Notes: generated by a model not told the origin, from the sequence alone. Numbered from the stretch's first letter, positions 31,801-40,475 are shown. The stretch: 64,000 bases of DNA from Diphasiastrum complanatum (GCA_029204225.1 CM055110.1:34729947-34793946); one strand, 5' to 3'. Program-made: numbers and translations.

Positions 31801-34450
31801 TTAATTCGATAAGATTTTAACCTTTGAGAGAAAAAAGGTTGACAAAGGATGTTCTGTGCTCATAACAGGTATCACAATCGAATGGTGTACTGACTTTTGA
31901 TGACCCTAGTCGTGCATTGGCTGAAATCATCAAAGCGCAGAGGGGACAAGCTTCGAGCTTTTCTGGCATCATTAAGGTGAATCTGGTTTCGAGTCAATGG
32001 TGCTATAATCAACTGATGACAGAAATATATTATATTTCGAGTGCAAGTTATATTTTCTCTTGTTTTTTCTCATCGTCTTGCAAATTTTACCTGAGTACAG
32101 GCTCAACAATTGGGAGGACAACCTCCAAATCACATGTGGAGCGAACAGATATTAAAAAGAGAGTTTTCCCCTACAAATACGCAGCATGTGTCAGTGCTGG
32201 AAATACCACGGTTTGGAGACCTCTCTCTGCAGCATAATTTGTCAGTGCAGCAATCTCCACGACCATTGCCGCTTTCCTCTTCGATACATGAAATATCACC
32301 TTTGCCTGACACAGGAGCATCCCCACAGGCAGCGCGCATGGAGACTTTCCCTCTGCAGCAGGTGCCGCCCCAATTCGCTCAACAGCTACCTATGCATTTT
32401 ATGCCACAGTTACATCCCCCACTTTTACTTTCAAATCCTTCTTCAAGAATAGAACAACTGCAAATTCGACAAGCGCATGCTGCCTCTTATCAACACACCC
32501 ACCCAGCTCTTGATAAGATACAACACAATCAGCAACCGTCTGGCATGCCAGATGGTCCTGTACGCCCTCCTTTGTCTGGCATTAATATGACCCCACAAGA
32601 AAAGATAGAGAAGTTGAGGTGGCGTCAGCAGATTCAAGCCAAGTTATTAGCGGCTGAACAGAAACAACAGCAGCTTTCGAATCTTTCTACTAGCGTGGGG
32701 TATGAAGGTTTTGGAACTCAACACTCGGCAGACGATCCAAGGAATGCTCAATTAGACCAAATCTTGTACAATAAACAGCCGAGACAACAGCCTTTGGTCA
32801 TAAAGTTGGAGGAAGGAGCTGCCAGAGCCTCAGCAACTCACTTTCTTCTTCAAGGATCTGTAGAATTCAAACGTAATCATGCGGGAATTGGTGGTAATGA
32901 GCCCATATCTAACGATATTGACTTGCATTCGACAGAGAAAGCAACCCATTTGGATGCTGCCCTTCTTCATCAGCTGGAAAATGCAATCATGCAGGTAGAC
33001 CTCCTTACATTTTGCAAGTGCATTCTGTCTGCGAAGATTTGGATTGAGGAGCTACTTGGCGAAGTTCAAGTTGTCTTAATGGTTACATTTGGAAGTTTAG
33101 TATTGATGGTGTTACTTTCTCAAAGTTGTATTAGTTGTTTCTATGCTTCGTTTCAAATTAAATTCAGTGCAGAATGTACCGCGTCGTTTGATCAATTTTT
33201 TTTTGCTTCAGCTGGACATGAGAACAAGGTTATCAATGCGAGATGCTTTATATCGACTTGCTTCTAGCGCCATGCAACGCCGTTCTGTCAATTCGTCTGC
33301 TAGCGGAGAGCTCCCTTTACATATGTCCAGGTATTACTTTTTTGCACATTTTATGCATCCAAGTTGTGAGCCTTCGGAAATTGATATATTTTGTTTACTT
33401 GTTTTCCAGACATCGATTCTCATAAATTTACCAGAAAATTATGCGTGTCCGTCGTCATACAGTCAAAGAATGCACTGAAAACTTATTGTTGAAATGAAGG
33501 TATTCTATATTGAACCTCACAATCAATTTTCCAAAAGACCAGGATTCAGAACCATTTCGTGCATTTGTAAGCATTAGAATTTAGCTCTTAGACATTGATT
33601 TTTCATCGATGTCGTTATTTTAGAATTGTCTCTTGTTAAGTGAATATCTCCATTCCGTCTTTCAAAACGGAATGGAGATATTCACTTAACAAGAGACAAT
33701 TCTAAAATAACGACATCGATGAAAAATCAATGTCGTTAATTCAAAACTTGCACCAAGAGATGGATGGCATTGGGCTGTGGTGGTTTGCGATGTAAAAATC
33801 TAGCTCTGTAAACGTTACAAGGAATAAGAAATTGTGCACAATATGAAGTACAATCGTACTGGAAAACGTGAGTGCACTGTTGGACTTTTTCTGTTTTGTG
33901 CAAGGCTATGGACATGCTCCTTATGTGACTCAGGAAATGGGACTCTTTAATGCTAGATGTATAAAGACTATTTTTGTAGAAAGCGCTAGCTAAATTTTTT
34001 TCAGAAAACTTGGGATTGGAGAAGATTAGTCACAGGATAACCTACAGACATAACCAGGATACTATAGCCATTGTGAAGTCTAGTAAAGATTTGAAAAGGT
34101 TTTGCTATGGAATTATGTTTTCTGTTTCCCTTTTTACTTTATCAAAGTAGTATTGAAATGAATCTTCCTTGTATAGGTTCGCAGGCGCAACCACAATTGA
34201 GACACCAACAAACCCTATAGACCGCACTATAGCAAATCTTCTTTTTTATAAGCAGTCTTTTCCTTCTCCTAGAAAACAAGTTCACCCCTTCTCGACAGCT
34301 GATGCAAGTCTGCCGGGTTCAGCACCTGCTTCAGGAGACTCAAGACTGTGGGCAATGCAAACCCCAGGATCTGTAGCTCTTCCAAACTGGGGTGCACCAG
34401 CACAGGCATTTGCAATTGCAAGTACTGGACAAAATGTCAATCTTAGCTGA
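12148..34450 (+). CDS. LNK: LNK1/LNK2-like clock coactivator, seven coding exons
   Basis: LNK proteins are plant nuclear coactivators that bind the MYB factors RVE8/RVE4 and drive afternoon and evening clock genes; they have no DNA-binding domain. Coding exons are 12148-12213, 12457-13019, 13486-13852, 31869-31976, 32101-32994, 33212-33330 and 34177-34450. All six introns have GT...AG ends, phases agree throughout, and the sum is 2391 nt (796 codons plus stop). Conserved family blocks appear in the expected order: YQWEQIGNIDDMENFLE (residues 194-210), TPQEKIEKL (532-540), LDMRTRLSMRDALYRLASSA (from 667) and TNPIDRT (717-723). The start is the ATG of MWTWANDGTVDISEANW, which differs from seed-plant LNKs and is the least certain part. 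Intron 3 is about 18 kb and full of retrotransposons. No internal stop was seen, so the gene looks intact. Confidence 0.87.
14285..14405 (-). pseudogene. Copia C0 fragment, left part (RNase H end)
   Basis: Minus-strand reading gives DVLTKPLPRDRFCYLREQQG, the terminus of a Copia RNase H domain, followed by a stop and a purine tract (GGGAGAGAG) typical of a PPT. The sequence breaks at ATCTC (14401-14405), the target-site duplication of element C1. Its other half resumes at 31342. Confidence 0.75.
14406..14718 (-). repeat. C1 3' LTR
   Basis: 313 bp, TG...CA ends, direct repeat of 31025-31341. Flanked on the left by the target-site duplication and on the right by the polypurine tract. Confidence 0.88.
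14740..15134 (-). pseudogene. C1 RNase H domain remnant
   Basis: Reads NMMLYNDNQGCMFLSRH, then KSKHIARQYHFVRDLL, then (after an insertion) MTKPLVKSRFVSLREMID, the end of a Copia RNase H. The upstream reverse transcriptase is absent: the coding sequence stops at about 15135, where other elements begin. A 44-bp insertion with a 15-bp duplication breaks the frame near the end. Confidence 0.8.
14833..14906 (+). mobile_element. 44-bp insertion with 15-bp target duplication (SINE-like)
   Basis: cattatggctgcaag occurs at 14833-14847 and again at 14892-14906, bracketing 44 bp. The insert contains GGTTCGAGCC, which fits the tRNA-type Pol III B-box consensus. Removing the insert plus one repeat restores the RNase H frame (LAAIMTKPLVKSRF). 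It could be a truncated SINE or a filler repair event. Confidence 0.5.
15253..15974 (+). repeat. C4 5' LTR with internal tandem repeats
   Basis: 722-bp LTR beginning TGTTTTTTG and ending CAACA directly before the PBS. It contains about five degenerate units of a ggtccaatagaatttgaggtgg-like motif (15428-15560) and a 36-bp tandem duplication (15806-15877, agtagtgtgtttttgccat...). Confidence 0.75.
15975..15987 (+). promoter_or_regulatory. C4 primer binding site (initiator tRNA-Met 3' end)
   Basis: TGGTATCAGAGCC directly after the LTR. This is the common plant PBS, unlike that of neighbouring C1 and C2. Confidence 0.85.
16733..18633 (+). pseudogene. C4 gag-protease ORF fused to unrecognised tail
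   Basis: Gag begins MTSMSSYLLQPGERLSTSNY (16733) and, after frameshifts near 16960-17196, continues as a 478-codon open frame (17197-18633). That frame has a gag mid-region, a CCHC zinc knuckle CFYCGKKGHYSTNC, and a retropepsin start SWYIDSGASSHIF (about 17665-17700). It then passes directly to KVIVNRDVILHEDS, which resembles the integrase-RT linker, so most of protease and all of integrase are deleted. About 280 further codons are open but match no pol domain I recognise. The long open tail may be chance or a captured or evolved segment. Confidence 0.65.
18892..19108 (+). repeat. C4 3' LTR, truncated
   Basis: Matches 15253-15480 with few differences, then stops abruptly at tggtccaa (19108), where unrelated sequence begins. 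Confidence 0.8.
19109..20100 (+). pseudogene. Copia integrase fragment, + strand
   Basis: From about 19400 the + strand reads VVHSDIRG, then KMYVTFIDDFSRFCWNYLR, then IKFLRSDNVGEYISTKFKAF. This is a Copia integrase core with its Asp residues and one in-frame stop (FST*IKF). Further frameshifts follow, to a late KVIVGRDVIFDEGEL motif near 20040-20085. The 19109-19310 leader, with repeated gactattg/aacagttca phrases, resembles the LTR-like region at 56.5-56.7 kb. It adjoins C4 but may belong to another copy. Confidence 0.7.
20101..22189. repeat. Repeat-rich stretch without a gene
   Basis: It contains a short tandem array of ccgactt-(t/g)tcggg units (20300-20395), a tract homologous to 37675-37840 (at 21580-21757), and a degenerate minus-strand PBS-like site TGGTATCAAAGC (about 21291-21302) preceded on that strand by TTCACA. 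That suggests a decayed minus-strand LTR element whose LTR lies to the right. No coding region is recognised. Confidence 0.5.
21580..21757. repeat. Dispersed repeat, copy 1
   Basis: Shares ctcctacagtcctccagaat and flanking sequence, including gatctacgttta-aaattaa and ttcaaccaatgtgcgg, with 37675-37840. Likely part of an LTR or other dispersed element. Confidence 0.6.
22190..24225 (-). pseudogene. Copia C3 fragment: gag end, protease, integrase, RT start
   Basis: Minus strand, read right to left. A CCHC-like knuckle (CHNKGHAAIDC) comes first. Protease VILDSGATSHFV follows (about 23970). A pre-integrase His/Cys domain (WHIRLCHMN...C..GK) lies at about 23570-23440. Integrase core pieces are HFDICGPF (about 23365) and NRGGKYISNRFTDFC...PQHNDVAERKYRTLM (23246-22950). 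RT begins with FEEAIECPEKDKWIQAINEE (about 22350-22290) and then stops. RT proper, RNase H and LTRs are missing. Several frameshifts separate the frames. It abuts the C1 integrase at about 24330. Confidence 0.8.
24335..25976 (-). pseudogene. C1 gag (middle), zinc knuckle, protease and integrase
   Basis: Right to left: gag UBN2-type segment (25976-25609, GESLLEHLER and LEVAGAAVEKTHLV), zinc knuckle CYYCSNSGHIAREC (about 25580-25540), and protease NWYLDSGFTAHMTNEKG (about 25310), in which the usual DSGAT reads DSGFT. Protease end follows at 25184-24963. The integrase His/Cys region and core are next (HIDVCGP near 24720; VISDNGGEFIGNKFKGFC near 24520; SPQQNEFIERKNRTL near 24420). Stops and frameshifts occur between these pieces. 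Downstream integrase and RT are lost where C3 begins. Confidence 0.8.
25977..26322 (-). repeat. C2 3' LTR
   Basis: Direct repeat of 30410-30756, starting TGATAGATCATAATTCTG on the + strand. The minus-strand purine tract GAGAGAGAT lies just to the right. Confidence 0.85.
26350..27796 (-). pseudogene. C2 reverse transcriptase and RNase H
   Basis: The 374-codon frame 27796-26672 begins KRAIGSKWVYKIKYDANGKV. It has the Copia RT blocks KTTFLNGNLHEEVFM, AMYGLKQASRSWYERI and the catalytic AAIYVDDIILIS (about 27345-27290), the thumb region KDLGDLHYCLGIQV, and MYAMLCTRPDIAVAVGKLSQ. A frameshift near 26790 breaks RNase H (YVDSDWGWGC). RNase H resumes at 26583-26350 with CSDNQGCIFLFKNGGFHKR and ALPRDKFCYLKRQMG. 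This is the best preserved pol in the window. Confidence 0.88.
27818..28990 (-). pseudogene. C2 integrase and IN-RT linker
   Basis: 28342-27818 encodes the integrase C-terminal GKQL-like region (SENRKKLDQKSLKCILVGY, YRVYHAESTEVYISRGVLF) and an acidic linker ending RRSTRINWAPRKFQD, then the RT lead-in WENWKRAMTEEMESI. Upstream (28990-28343) the integrase core is readable across several frames (for example the region equivalent to NG..ERKNRTIMEKVRCML near 28540-28480) with frameshifts. Confidence 0.78.
29007..29979 (-). pseudogene. C2 gag C-terminal half and protease
   Basis: From about 29975 leftwards: IANILLLQRQLANVRMETGD and IRTMARQLEEAGASVDEK, then a stop, then LVFRILGSLPEQYEALV, a UBN2-type gag. 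The frame 29753-29007 has a zinc knuckle CYYCDEVGHFVRHC and protease AWYLDSAATRHMT (canonical DSGAT reads DSAAT), then LHVPDIAKNLVSVSSI. It directly follows the inverted segment. Confidence 0.82.
29980..30409 (+). pseudogene. C2 leader and gag N-terminal half, inverted
   Basis: On the opposite strand to the rest of C2. The order is a PBS-like GGTTATGGGTCCAC (29981-29994), a leader, ATG at 30107, then gag N-terminus VLEKLDGINYDNWSWKMKL..LEERGRVWGVVDG, and after a frameshift near 30346 VRYAKNSKDAWRQLRDNYE, ending at the 5' LTR. Reinverting it would place the PBS next to the LTR and join DNYE to the GIANILLLQRQL of the remaining gag, the normal order. Confidence 0.8.
30410..30756 (-). repeat. 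C2 5' LTR
   Basis: Direct repeat of 25977-26322, ending GATCTAACA on the + strand. It is followed by CTTC and then C1 gag sequence. Confidence 0.85.
30761..30940 (-). pseudogene. C1 gag N-terminus
   Basis: The minus strand reads MEALRAIEHRTIERFEGEKY then ALWKWRIKMIKCGKRAAS, a Copia gag start (F.G.NY..WK.RM). It is cut by the C2 insertion; the sequence continues at 25976. Confidence 0.78.
31008..31022 (-). promoter_or_regulatory. C1 primer binding site matching the initiator tRNA-Met anticodon region
   Basis: The coding (minus) strand reads GGTTATGGGCCCACG two bases after the LTR. Its complement, CGTGGGCCCATAACC, matches the anticodon stem-loop of plant initiator tRNA-Met rather than the 3' acceptor end. 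This is the half-tRNA priming mode established for Drosophila copia. Use of this primer here is inferred from position and sequence. Confidence 0.7.
31025..31341 (-). repeat. C1 5' LTR
   Basis: 317 bp direct repeat of 14406-14718. It is followed on the right by ATCTC (31342-31346) and on the left by a 2-bp spacer and the primer binding site. Confidence 0.88.
31342..31575 (-). pseudogene. Copia C0 fragment, right part (RNase H)
   Basis: The minus strand from about 31552 reads MGICQGSREYPWIANFLSEI, then LYNDNQLGCIFLCKNG, then NKHIDLQYHFVT, a Copia RNase H. It runs up to ATCTC (31342-31346), which matches the copy at 14401-14405. The two parts were one continuous fragment before C1 inserted. 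Confidence 0.78.
31869..34450 (+). CDS. LNK-like gene, exons 4-7 (C-terminal half)
   Basis: Exon 4 (31869-31976) and exon 5 (32101-32994) encode residues 333-666. Exon 5 is rich in Gln, Pro, His and Leu and carries TPQEKIEKLRWRQQIQAKLL, a family hallmark likely to form a helix. Exon 6 (33212-33330) encodes the LDMRTRLSMRDALYRLASS block and is followed by an 846-bp intron holding a perfect hairpin (33591-33734). Exon 7 (34177-34450) encodes ETPTNPIDRTIANLLF and the C-terminus, ending in a stop at 34448-34450. In Arabidopsis LNKs the C-terminal conserved blocks mediate binding to RVE proteins; that role is inferred by homology. Confidence 0.87.
33591..33734. repeat. Perfect inverted repeat (67-bp arms, 10-nt loop) in LNK intron 6
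   Basis: The left arm 33591-33657 is the exact reverse complement of 33668-33734, with loop tctttcaaaa between. Each arm also contains a smaller palindrome (gacattgat...atcgatgtc). No open frame is present. It could be a foldback MITE, a siRNA or miRNA precursor, or a sequencing/assembly fold-back artefact. Confidence 0.9.
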
Positions 34451-37400
34451 AGCTGTTGAAAAAGGCCTCCTGTTCATCAGAGCTGCAAAATTTTGTGAAC
34501 CCACTTCAAAGAAACACTGCAACAACTGCAATCACATGGGAATCATGTAACTGAACGGGCATAACATTTGTATTTGTATGTCCAAGCTCTTCCCCGAACA
34601 TTAACCTGCTGGGGTTAGAGTTTGTTGGTAATCATAATTAGTTGCGTTGGAAGAAAAGCATATTTTTACTTACAGTGAAAAGCACCAGCCATCAATGGTC
34701 ACAATACTGACAATATTCATAAAACAAACTATATCATAGGATTGTATTACAAAGAGCATGGATCGTACTTTGCCATGTGAAAGTTATAATAAGAAGAATG
34801 ATACAAGTCAGACATTATATGTTGACTTCTTAAAGGGGCATTGATCCCAACATTCTTTTGTAAAGAATTGGCAGAAAAAGCCATGTCATTCATGGGTTTG
34901 ATCAAGTACTGCTTCTATATAGCAGTTCTTCTTGTTCAAGAATGGCATGAGATATTTCCCTGTAATCTGCAGTTAAGTAGCCGATTTTGCTCTCTTTTTT
35001 GGAACAAAGCTTTCTACTATCTCTTAAGAAAAAATATTAAGAGGGTGAATTTAAGATTTAGGGATTAGGGTGGGATTCGGAGGGTGCCTCACTTCCAAGG
35101 AGGAAGGCCCAAAAGGGATAGACTTTCCAAACAAGTGACGTGACGTGCCAGTTGTTTTCTTGTGATTTTTTTTTTAAAATCTACAAACTGTGTGTGTGGA
35201 AGGCCGATGACGGATGCCACATAACACATGCACATTTTGTTGGGAATGTGCATGTGCTATGTATGAATCTTGCATCAACTCTCCACATGACTAGACTACC
35301 TTTGGAAGGTAAAGTTTTGAGAATGACAGTCACCTTCTTTTTAATTTCTAAAAGTGGCTTCAGAATACAAAGAAATACAGAGCACTTGGCATGTAGTGAA
35401 CTCTAGACGCATGTCCAACACTAAACATGTGCTACCCACAAAGTATAAGGGGGAGTTTTTTAAATCTAAATTCGTAACTATTGATGTAATAAGAGTAATA
35501 GGTGACTTGGTTCTTTACTACTAGAGAAGCCACTAGCACAATCCAAATGTGGATACCTTGGATCAAAGATGAAAAATTACATTTATGTCCGTCACTCTCC
35601 ATCCATATGAATATTGTGTGTGCATGTGCGTGCGTGCGTGTTGCTAACAAGTCGAGAGCCTGCAACTACAGACCAAATCCGACCCCCCACTCCCTTGTAG
35701 AGTCCTTCCATAATTCATAAGACAGACAATGTGTGCAAGGGCAACCTATACATTTGAGATTTATAAGTATTATTAGTGCATTTTAAACCACTAAAACCCT
35801 ACATACTCCGAAACTAATAGGTGACATGTATATCATAGTTTGGCCTATAATCCTTTTATCATTTTTTTACAATCACTGGTGTGAACGAGAGTTGGGTGCA
35901 AGTAGCTGGGAGATCTAGATTTGAAAAACAGTAGACGACTACTTCTGTCTACACTCGGCAACTTCAAGTTGTAAGCTTGTTAACTTTATTCAGAGGCATG
36001 TACACTTGGTAGCAACGTTGTGTCGTCGTTTAAAGTCAAGCTTGTCAATACACGTCTTTCAAAGGGCCCTTAGATAGTCCAAAAAATGCACAATGACATC
36101 CATGAAGTTTCTTAACACTACATACTATGATTTTTGATTCCTTACAATGAATTACACGTGGGCCCATTATTTGTTAACAAGATGCATAACTCCAAAATTA
36201 TTCTTGATTTGGGATATAGTTCTAATATTGCTATTGCACCTATTTTGGTGAGGGTTCGAACTCCACCTACTATGTTTGCAGGACATATTGAATTTTGGCC
36301 TTGAGCTCATGTTTAGGTTTGGCCCACACTTGATAGGTAGTACAAATCAGAATTATTGCAATTAACTAGACAATACAAGAATATCAAAGTTTTATCCTTT
36401 TATATGATGAAGGGGGTAACATGGCCCCCAAACAAGCCTACATGTCCCTTTTGAGTGATGGGAACTAGCATCATAGGATGAAAACAATCAAAACTACTTG
36501 TTTTGCTGGTAATGCATAATATTTTAATAGAATATCATGACCAGCCTTGTAGTTTGACGGTCGAGGTTGCCTGTCATGCTTTTTCTTAATGAAGGTTTGA
36601 TAAACCATTTGACTTTCAAATTTGAAATGAAGTTTGATAGTTTAGAAATGAGTACTAATTTAAAAGATGAGCCCCCAAGTTGGAAGGGCTAAAAGTTGAA
36701 TCATGAATGTGAAACTTTGTGCTGAATTTTTTCTGAAGTTTCAAGTGATGTGTATAATATATTTATTGTGAATCTATACAAGTAAAAAAACAAAGGCGCT
36801 TGACAGTCAATACGACTGTCAAATTGCAAGGCTGATCATGACAACTAGTTTTAGATAGCCATAGCTCACATTTTTTTTAAATGTTTTTTTTCTATCCTCT
36901 CCATATGTACTTGAACTTCCCCTCTACGGTGGTGTCCGATTCAAAGCAAGTACAAGTACTTGAACTTGTCCTATATGGTGGTGTTGGGTCTAAAGCAAAT
37001 ATCTAATGAAGACTGAAAGGCTTGAGATTGACTCTCTTCTAAAATCGCATGATGCTTTCTCATGGACAAGGTTTAAGTATGGTAAACAACAAAATCTAAT
37101 AGATGTCCTTATTCCACAAGGCCATAAGGTCTATAGTCTTAAACTAGTTTAGCCTCTCTTTATAGAGACCTTTGTGCCCTTCTTAATTATTGTACAATTC
37201 ATGGAATAAAGACCCAGTGTGAAAGTTTTGTGCATAAAGGAACAAACCTAAATATGTCGATTAACTACACAATCTTTAAATATGAAATCTAGTCAAGATG
37301 TAGAGACACCGAAAAGATCTTCAAACTCTTCAAGTGGATCAAATATGATGAAAGACTTGTTTTGTAGCTATAATAATGCCAAAAATCATAGAGCAAAAAA

Positions 37401-37660
37401 GAAATAGGAGTGATGATGGAGGTTGAAGACTATGGTGCTGTATGCATCGCCCCTCCCATCGCCATCATCTCATCACGCACCGGAGGTGGGGGGCTCTTAC
37501 CTCCCCCTCGGGCGTCACACCTCCTCTCGCTCGCTTTCTAGCCTCTTCTTCGTCTTCCTCTTGATCTCATGCTTCTTCTTCCTTACTATTCTCTCCACCC
37601 TCGTTGTCTCCTTCTTATGTAATAGTTTCTCCCTCCTTGCTTTGATGAGAAATTAAGTTT
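34451..37660. other. LNK 3' flank and intergenic DNA, no gene recognised
   Basis: The LNK 3' UTR presumably occupies the first few hundred bases. The rest is AT-rich with short open frames of no recognisable content. A (TGCG)n/(TG)n patch lies at about 35617-35640. A low-complexity Ser/Leu/Phe frame at 37423-37656 looks compositional. Confidence 0.5.
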
Positions 37661-37674
37661 CACGGTCGCGAAAG

Positions 37675-37840
37675 CGAAGCAACCACGATTCAATGCGATT
37701 CGGATGGAGTTCAGATGCGTTCGCTGGACACTGCTAGCTGAATCACTCCTACAGTCCTCCAGAATGTAGTCAGGCACTACTGATCTACGTTTATAAATTA
37801 ACGTAACATTCAACAAATTCAACCAATGTGCGGACAACCA
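37675..37840. repeat. Dispersed repeat, copy 2
   Basis: Homologous to 21580-21757 with a handful of mismatches and small indels. It is flanked by unrelated sequence on both sides. Confidence 0.6.
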
Positions 37841-38307
37841 ACTCGAAAGCCAACTCAGAATCCGTCCCCAAAAGGTAACCAAAGGCAAAGATAAGTCACT
37901 CATGAAATTCCAAGGCATAGTAGTCGCCAAACTGATCAAATGGCATAGCGATGGGCCACACGTTGGTGACGTGGACTTTTAGGTGCCAATGACGCAAAAA
38001 GGTTGTAATAAGGGTCCTTCCACTTGGACCAGTCTCGGAGGCAAAACCGAACTGGTAATCATTCCCAAGGATTAACTTTATTAAATCTGGAAGAGGTTAC
38101 ATTCATACATAGACTGATTGGTCTTGGGACCTGGAGTTGAGACCTGGTGACTAGATTCTTGGCATTGGTTGAGTTGCCCAAGTTTTTGTCTGTCGGATCC
38201 CCCCTATAGTTCTGGTGTGATTTGGCACCCAGCCTCTCCTGGAATATATTGCTTTATGGTAAAGCACCCTTTCCTGGACTTAGTTTTTATTTTGTTGATT
38301 AAGCTTG

Positions 38308-38400
38308 GCAGAATCAGTCTAGCTCTCGGATATGGGTCCTGGGAGCCGTCCCGGGCGAGTAGAATCAACTTGGCTCTTGGACATGGGTCCAAGGAGCTGA
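38308..38400. repeat. Two-unit degenerate tandem repeat
   Basis: A gaatcaa/gtctagctctcgga-atgggtcc unit of about 55 bp is repeated twice downstream of the G2 chromodomain. Confidence 0.55.
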
Positions 38401-38414
38401 CTAGGCCATGACTC

Positions 38415-38512
38415 GACCTCCGAAGCTAGCTCATGACTTGTGACTACTTGACTGGTTCACCACAGGTCGGAGGCTCAGTCCTTGACTTCCTAACTTGCTC
38501 TAAGACTTCTTT
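38415..38512. repeat. Direct repeat with 41347-41442, copy 1
   Basis: About 97 bp starting at gctagctcatgacttgtgac, immediately downstream of the chromodomain stop. Similar to 41347-41442. It probably represents the 3' region of the same retroelement family. Confidence 0.6.
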
Positions 38513-39810
38513 GCTATGTAATCCTTCAGTATCTCAGGGGCTCCAACTTTAAGTTTGTCTTCATATTCCCAAGAAGCCTCAATGAGTGGAGCCCGTACCC
38601 ACTTCACTAGATATTCACGTTGGAGTGCCAGTTCGCTTTCTATGTGCCAATACATGTTCTGGGACAAGTTGACCCTTTGTATCATCAAGTGTTGTTGGTG
38701 GGTGACGGAGTTCGTGTTGTCGATCAAATCGCTCACTCGGTTTGTGTCGTTTGAGTAATGAGATGTGAAACACGTTGTGTATATCCAAGGTTGAGGGCAA
38801 CGCCAATCGATAAGCCAATGGGTTGATCTTTTCGTGACATAATAGGGACCCCATCATAAGGGCGAACAAACTTATGGCTGAGAGTGATAGATAGTGTTGA
38901 ATTTTAGTATGGTTCCTACTAGGTGAAATATACATGCTCACATATCTAGCCAATAGAAGCCTCTCTTGAGAAGCTCATACATGTGATTCACCCTTCGGTG
39001 TCCGACGGCGAGTACGTCATGATGTTCTCTTAAGATTTTCTTCCTTAGATTGATGTCGTCTGGAATGTATACTTTGCGTTGTTTATAAACAACCATTTGA
39101 TCTTTCTAAGTGAATTGTTTACGTGGTTTTTCCAGCTGGAATTTGATCATTAGCTCCTTAGCCAATGGGTCTACACTATATTTATTTTTGATTTCTTGAA
39201 GTAGACCAGTCACTTGAGATGCTACCGTTGTCATCAAGTGCTCTTGTCTACTTAATGCATCTACAATGTTCTTTCCCGTCGTATGTACAATGTCTATGTT
39301 AAAGTTCGAGAGAAAGTTCTGCCATCGCATTTGCTTTGGCCTGAGCATACCTTGAGTTGCAAAGTACTTGATATACAGATCTGTCCCTTGTAATCCAAGA
39401 GAACCAAGTTTGATCTCCTACCCAAGATTGCAATACAATGTTCATTTAACCAAGGGAGGCCCAAAATCACATCAAATACATCCATCTCTAAAATCAGAAA
39501 GCTAAGTTTAGCTTTCCATCTTCCAATCTGCACTGGGATGTTTAATGTCACCTTGTCTGTGTCCAGTACTCCCTATGTTGTTTTCACCTTGAGGGTTGAC
39601 GTCACATTTCTGGTCGGCAAACTGAATTGTTCCACTACGCTCCTCGAAATGTAGTTATGCGAAGTTCCAAAGTCGATTATGAAATCTAACTTCCTCCCCG
39701 CATTCTTTCCAGATAGAAATAATAATTTTGAACCAATCTTGGGGGTTGTCCCATGGAAGCTCCTTTCCATATGTGTGTGTCGTCCACACACAAATGCAAA
39801 CTCTTTTCTT
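38500..39810 (-). pseudogene. G2 protease, RNase H end, integrase pieces, chromodomain
   Basis: The protease reads KLDFIIDFGTSHNYIS (canonical DSGAT/DSGASH changed to DFGTSH) and MDVFDVILGLPWLNEH. It is followed by RQ..RWQNFLSNFNIDIVHTTG and DALSRQEHL from the RNase H end. The integrase zinc domain reads VYIPDDINLRKKILREHHD and YELLKRGFYW. The integrase C-terminus reads INPLAYRLALPSTLDIHNVF, and the chromodomain reads REYLVKWVRAPLIEASWEYE then APEILKDY. The pieces are in family order but with two large deletions and several stops. Confidence 0.8.
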
Positions 39811-40475
39811 GACTCCCAACTAGATTAAATCACCTTAATCAAATCAAGCAATCAGGGGCGGTTATTTAGGTCCAAGCAAGCAAACCACAAACGAATATAC
39901 AAACCAAAGCTAACACAGAGGGTCCCTCTCAAGTCACATCCCCCTTGAGATCGAACGTAGGACCTTTGCCTAGCAGTGCCCACACAAATGTATCATAGAA
40001 TTAGCCCATGGAAAACCTCCATCCAACCATACATGATTTCACCATTAAGTAGCACATTGCCTTAGTAACGCCCCACCAAATCTGGTTGATAGCCCTTATA
40101 GCTAAACGATCGACAACTATTCCGCACCGACAACTAACCACCTATGCTTTACATCCGAATTCGAGCAGCATCTCTGTATCAATGGTTAACTTGTACAGTT
40201 CGAATATGTCACCCCGCACCCCACAAGGCACAGTCCATGCTTTCACCTACCTAGGCAACACTTTGTCTCATCTTTCATAGGTGCAGACGACGCCAGTTGA
40301 CCATGCTTACACCTCAAGGGCAGCACCTTGCCGCATGAAGTCCCTCATTCTTCCACCACCCCAACTGTGGATGCACTCGTGCTTACATTGTGGGCAGCAT
40401 CTTGCACAACGGCCGTCCTGACAAGTCTCAAAATGTGGCCATCCTTGTGAGACTCGCGTAGCTGACCGGCTAGTC

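Larger units (their letters stand above)
13853..31868 (+). other. LNK intron 3, about 18.0 kb, filled with nested retrotransposons
   Basis: Donor gtgagt at 13853 and acceptor cataacag ending at 31868. Exon phases on both sides are 0 and the joined reading (NATT|VSQS) continues the protein. Everything recognisable between about 14280 and 31570 is Copia sequence. Only the flanks (13853-14280 and 31571-31868) look like original intron. Confidence 0.8.

Noticed and set aside
32110-33267. 385-codon frame as a stand-alone gene
   Set aside because: It is LNK exon 5 plus read-through into intron 5; the family blocks continue only after splicing.
37423-37656. 77-codon frame with a Leu/Phe-rich C-terminus
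   Set aside because: Compositional bias from CT-rich sequence; no neighbouring support.
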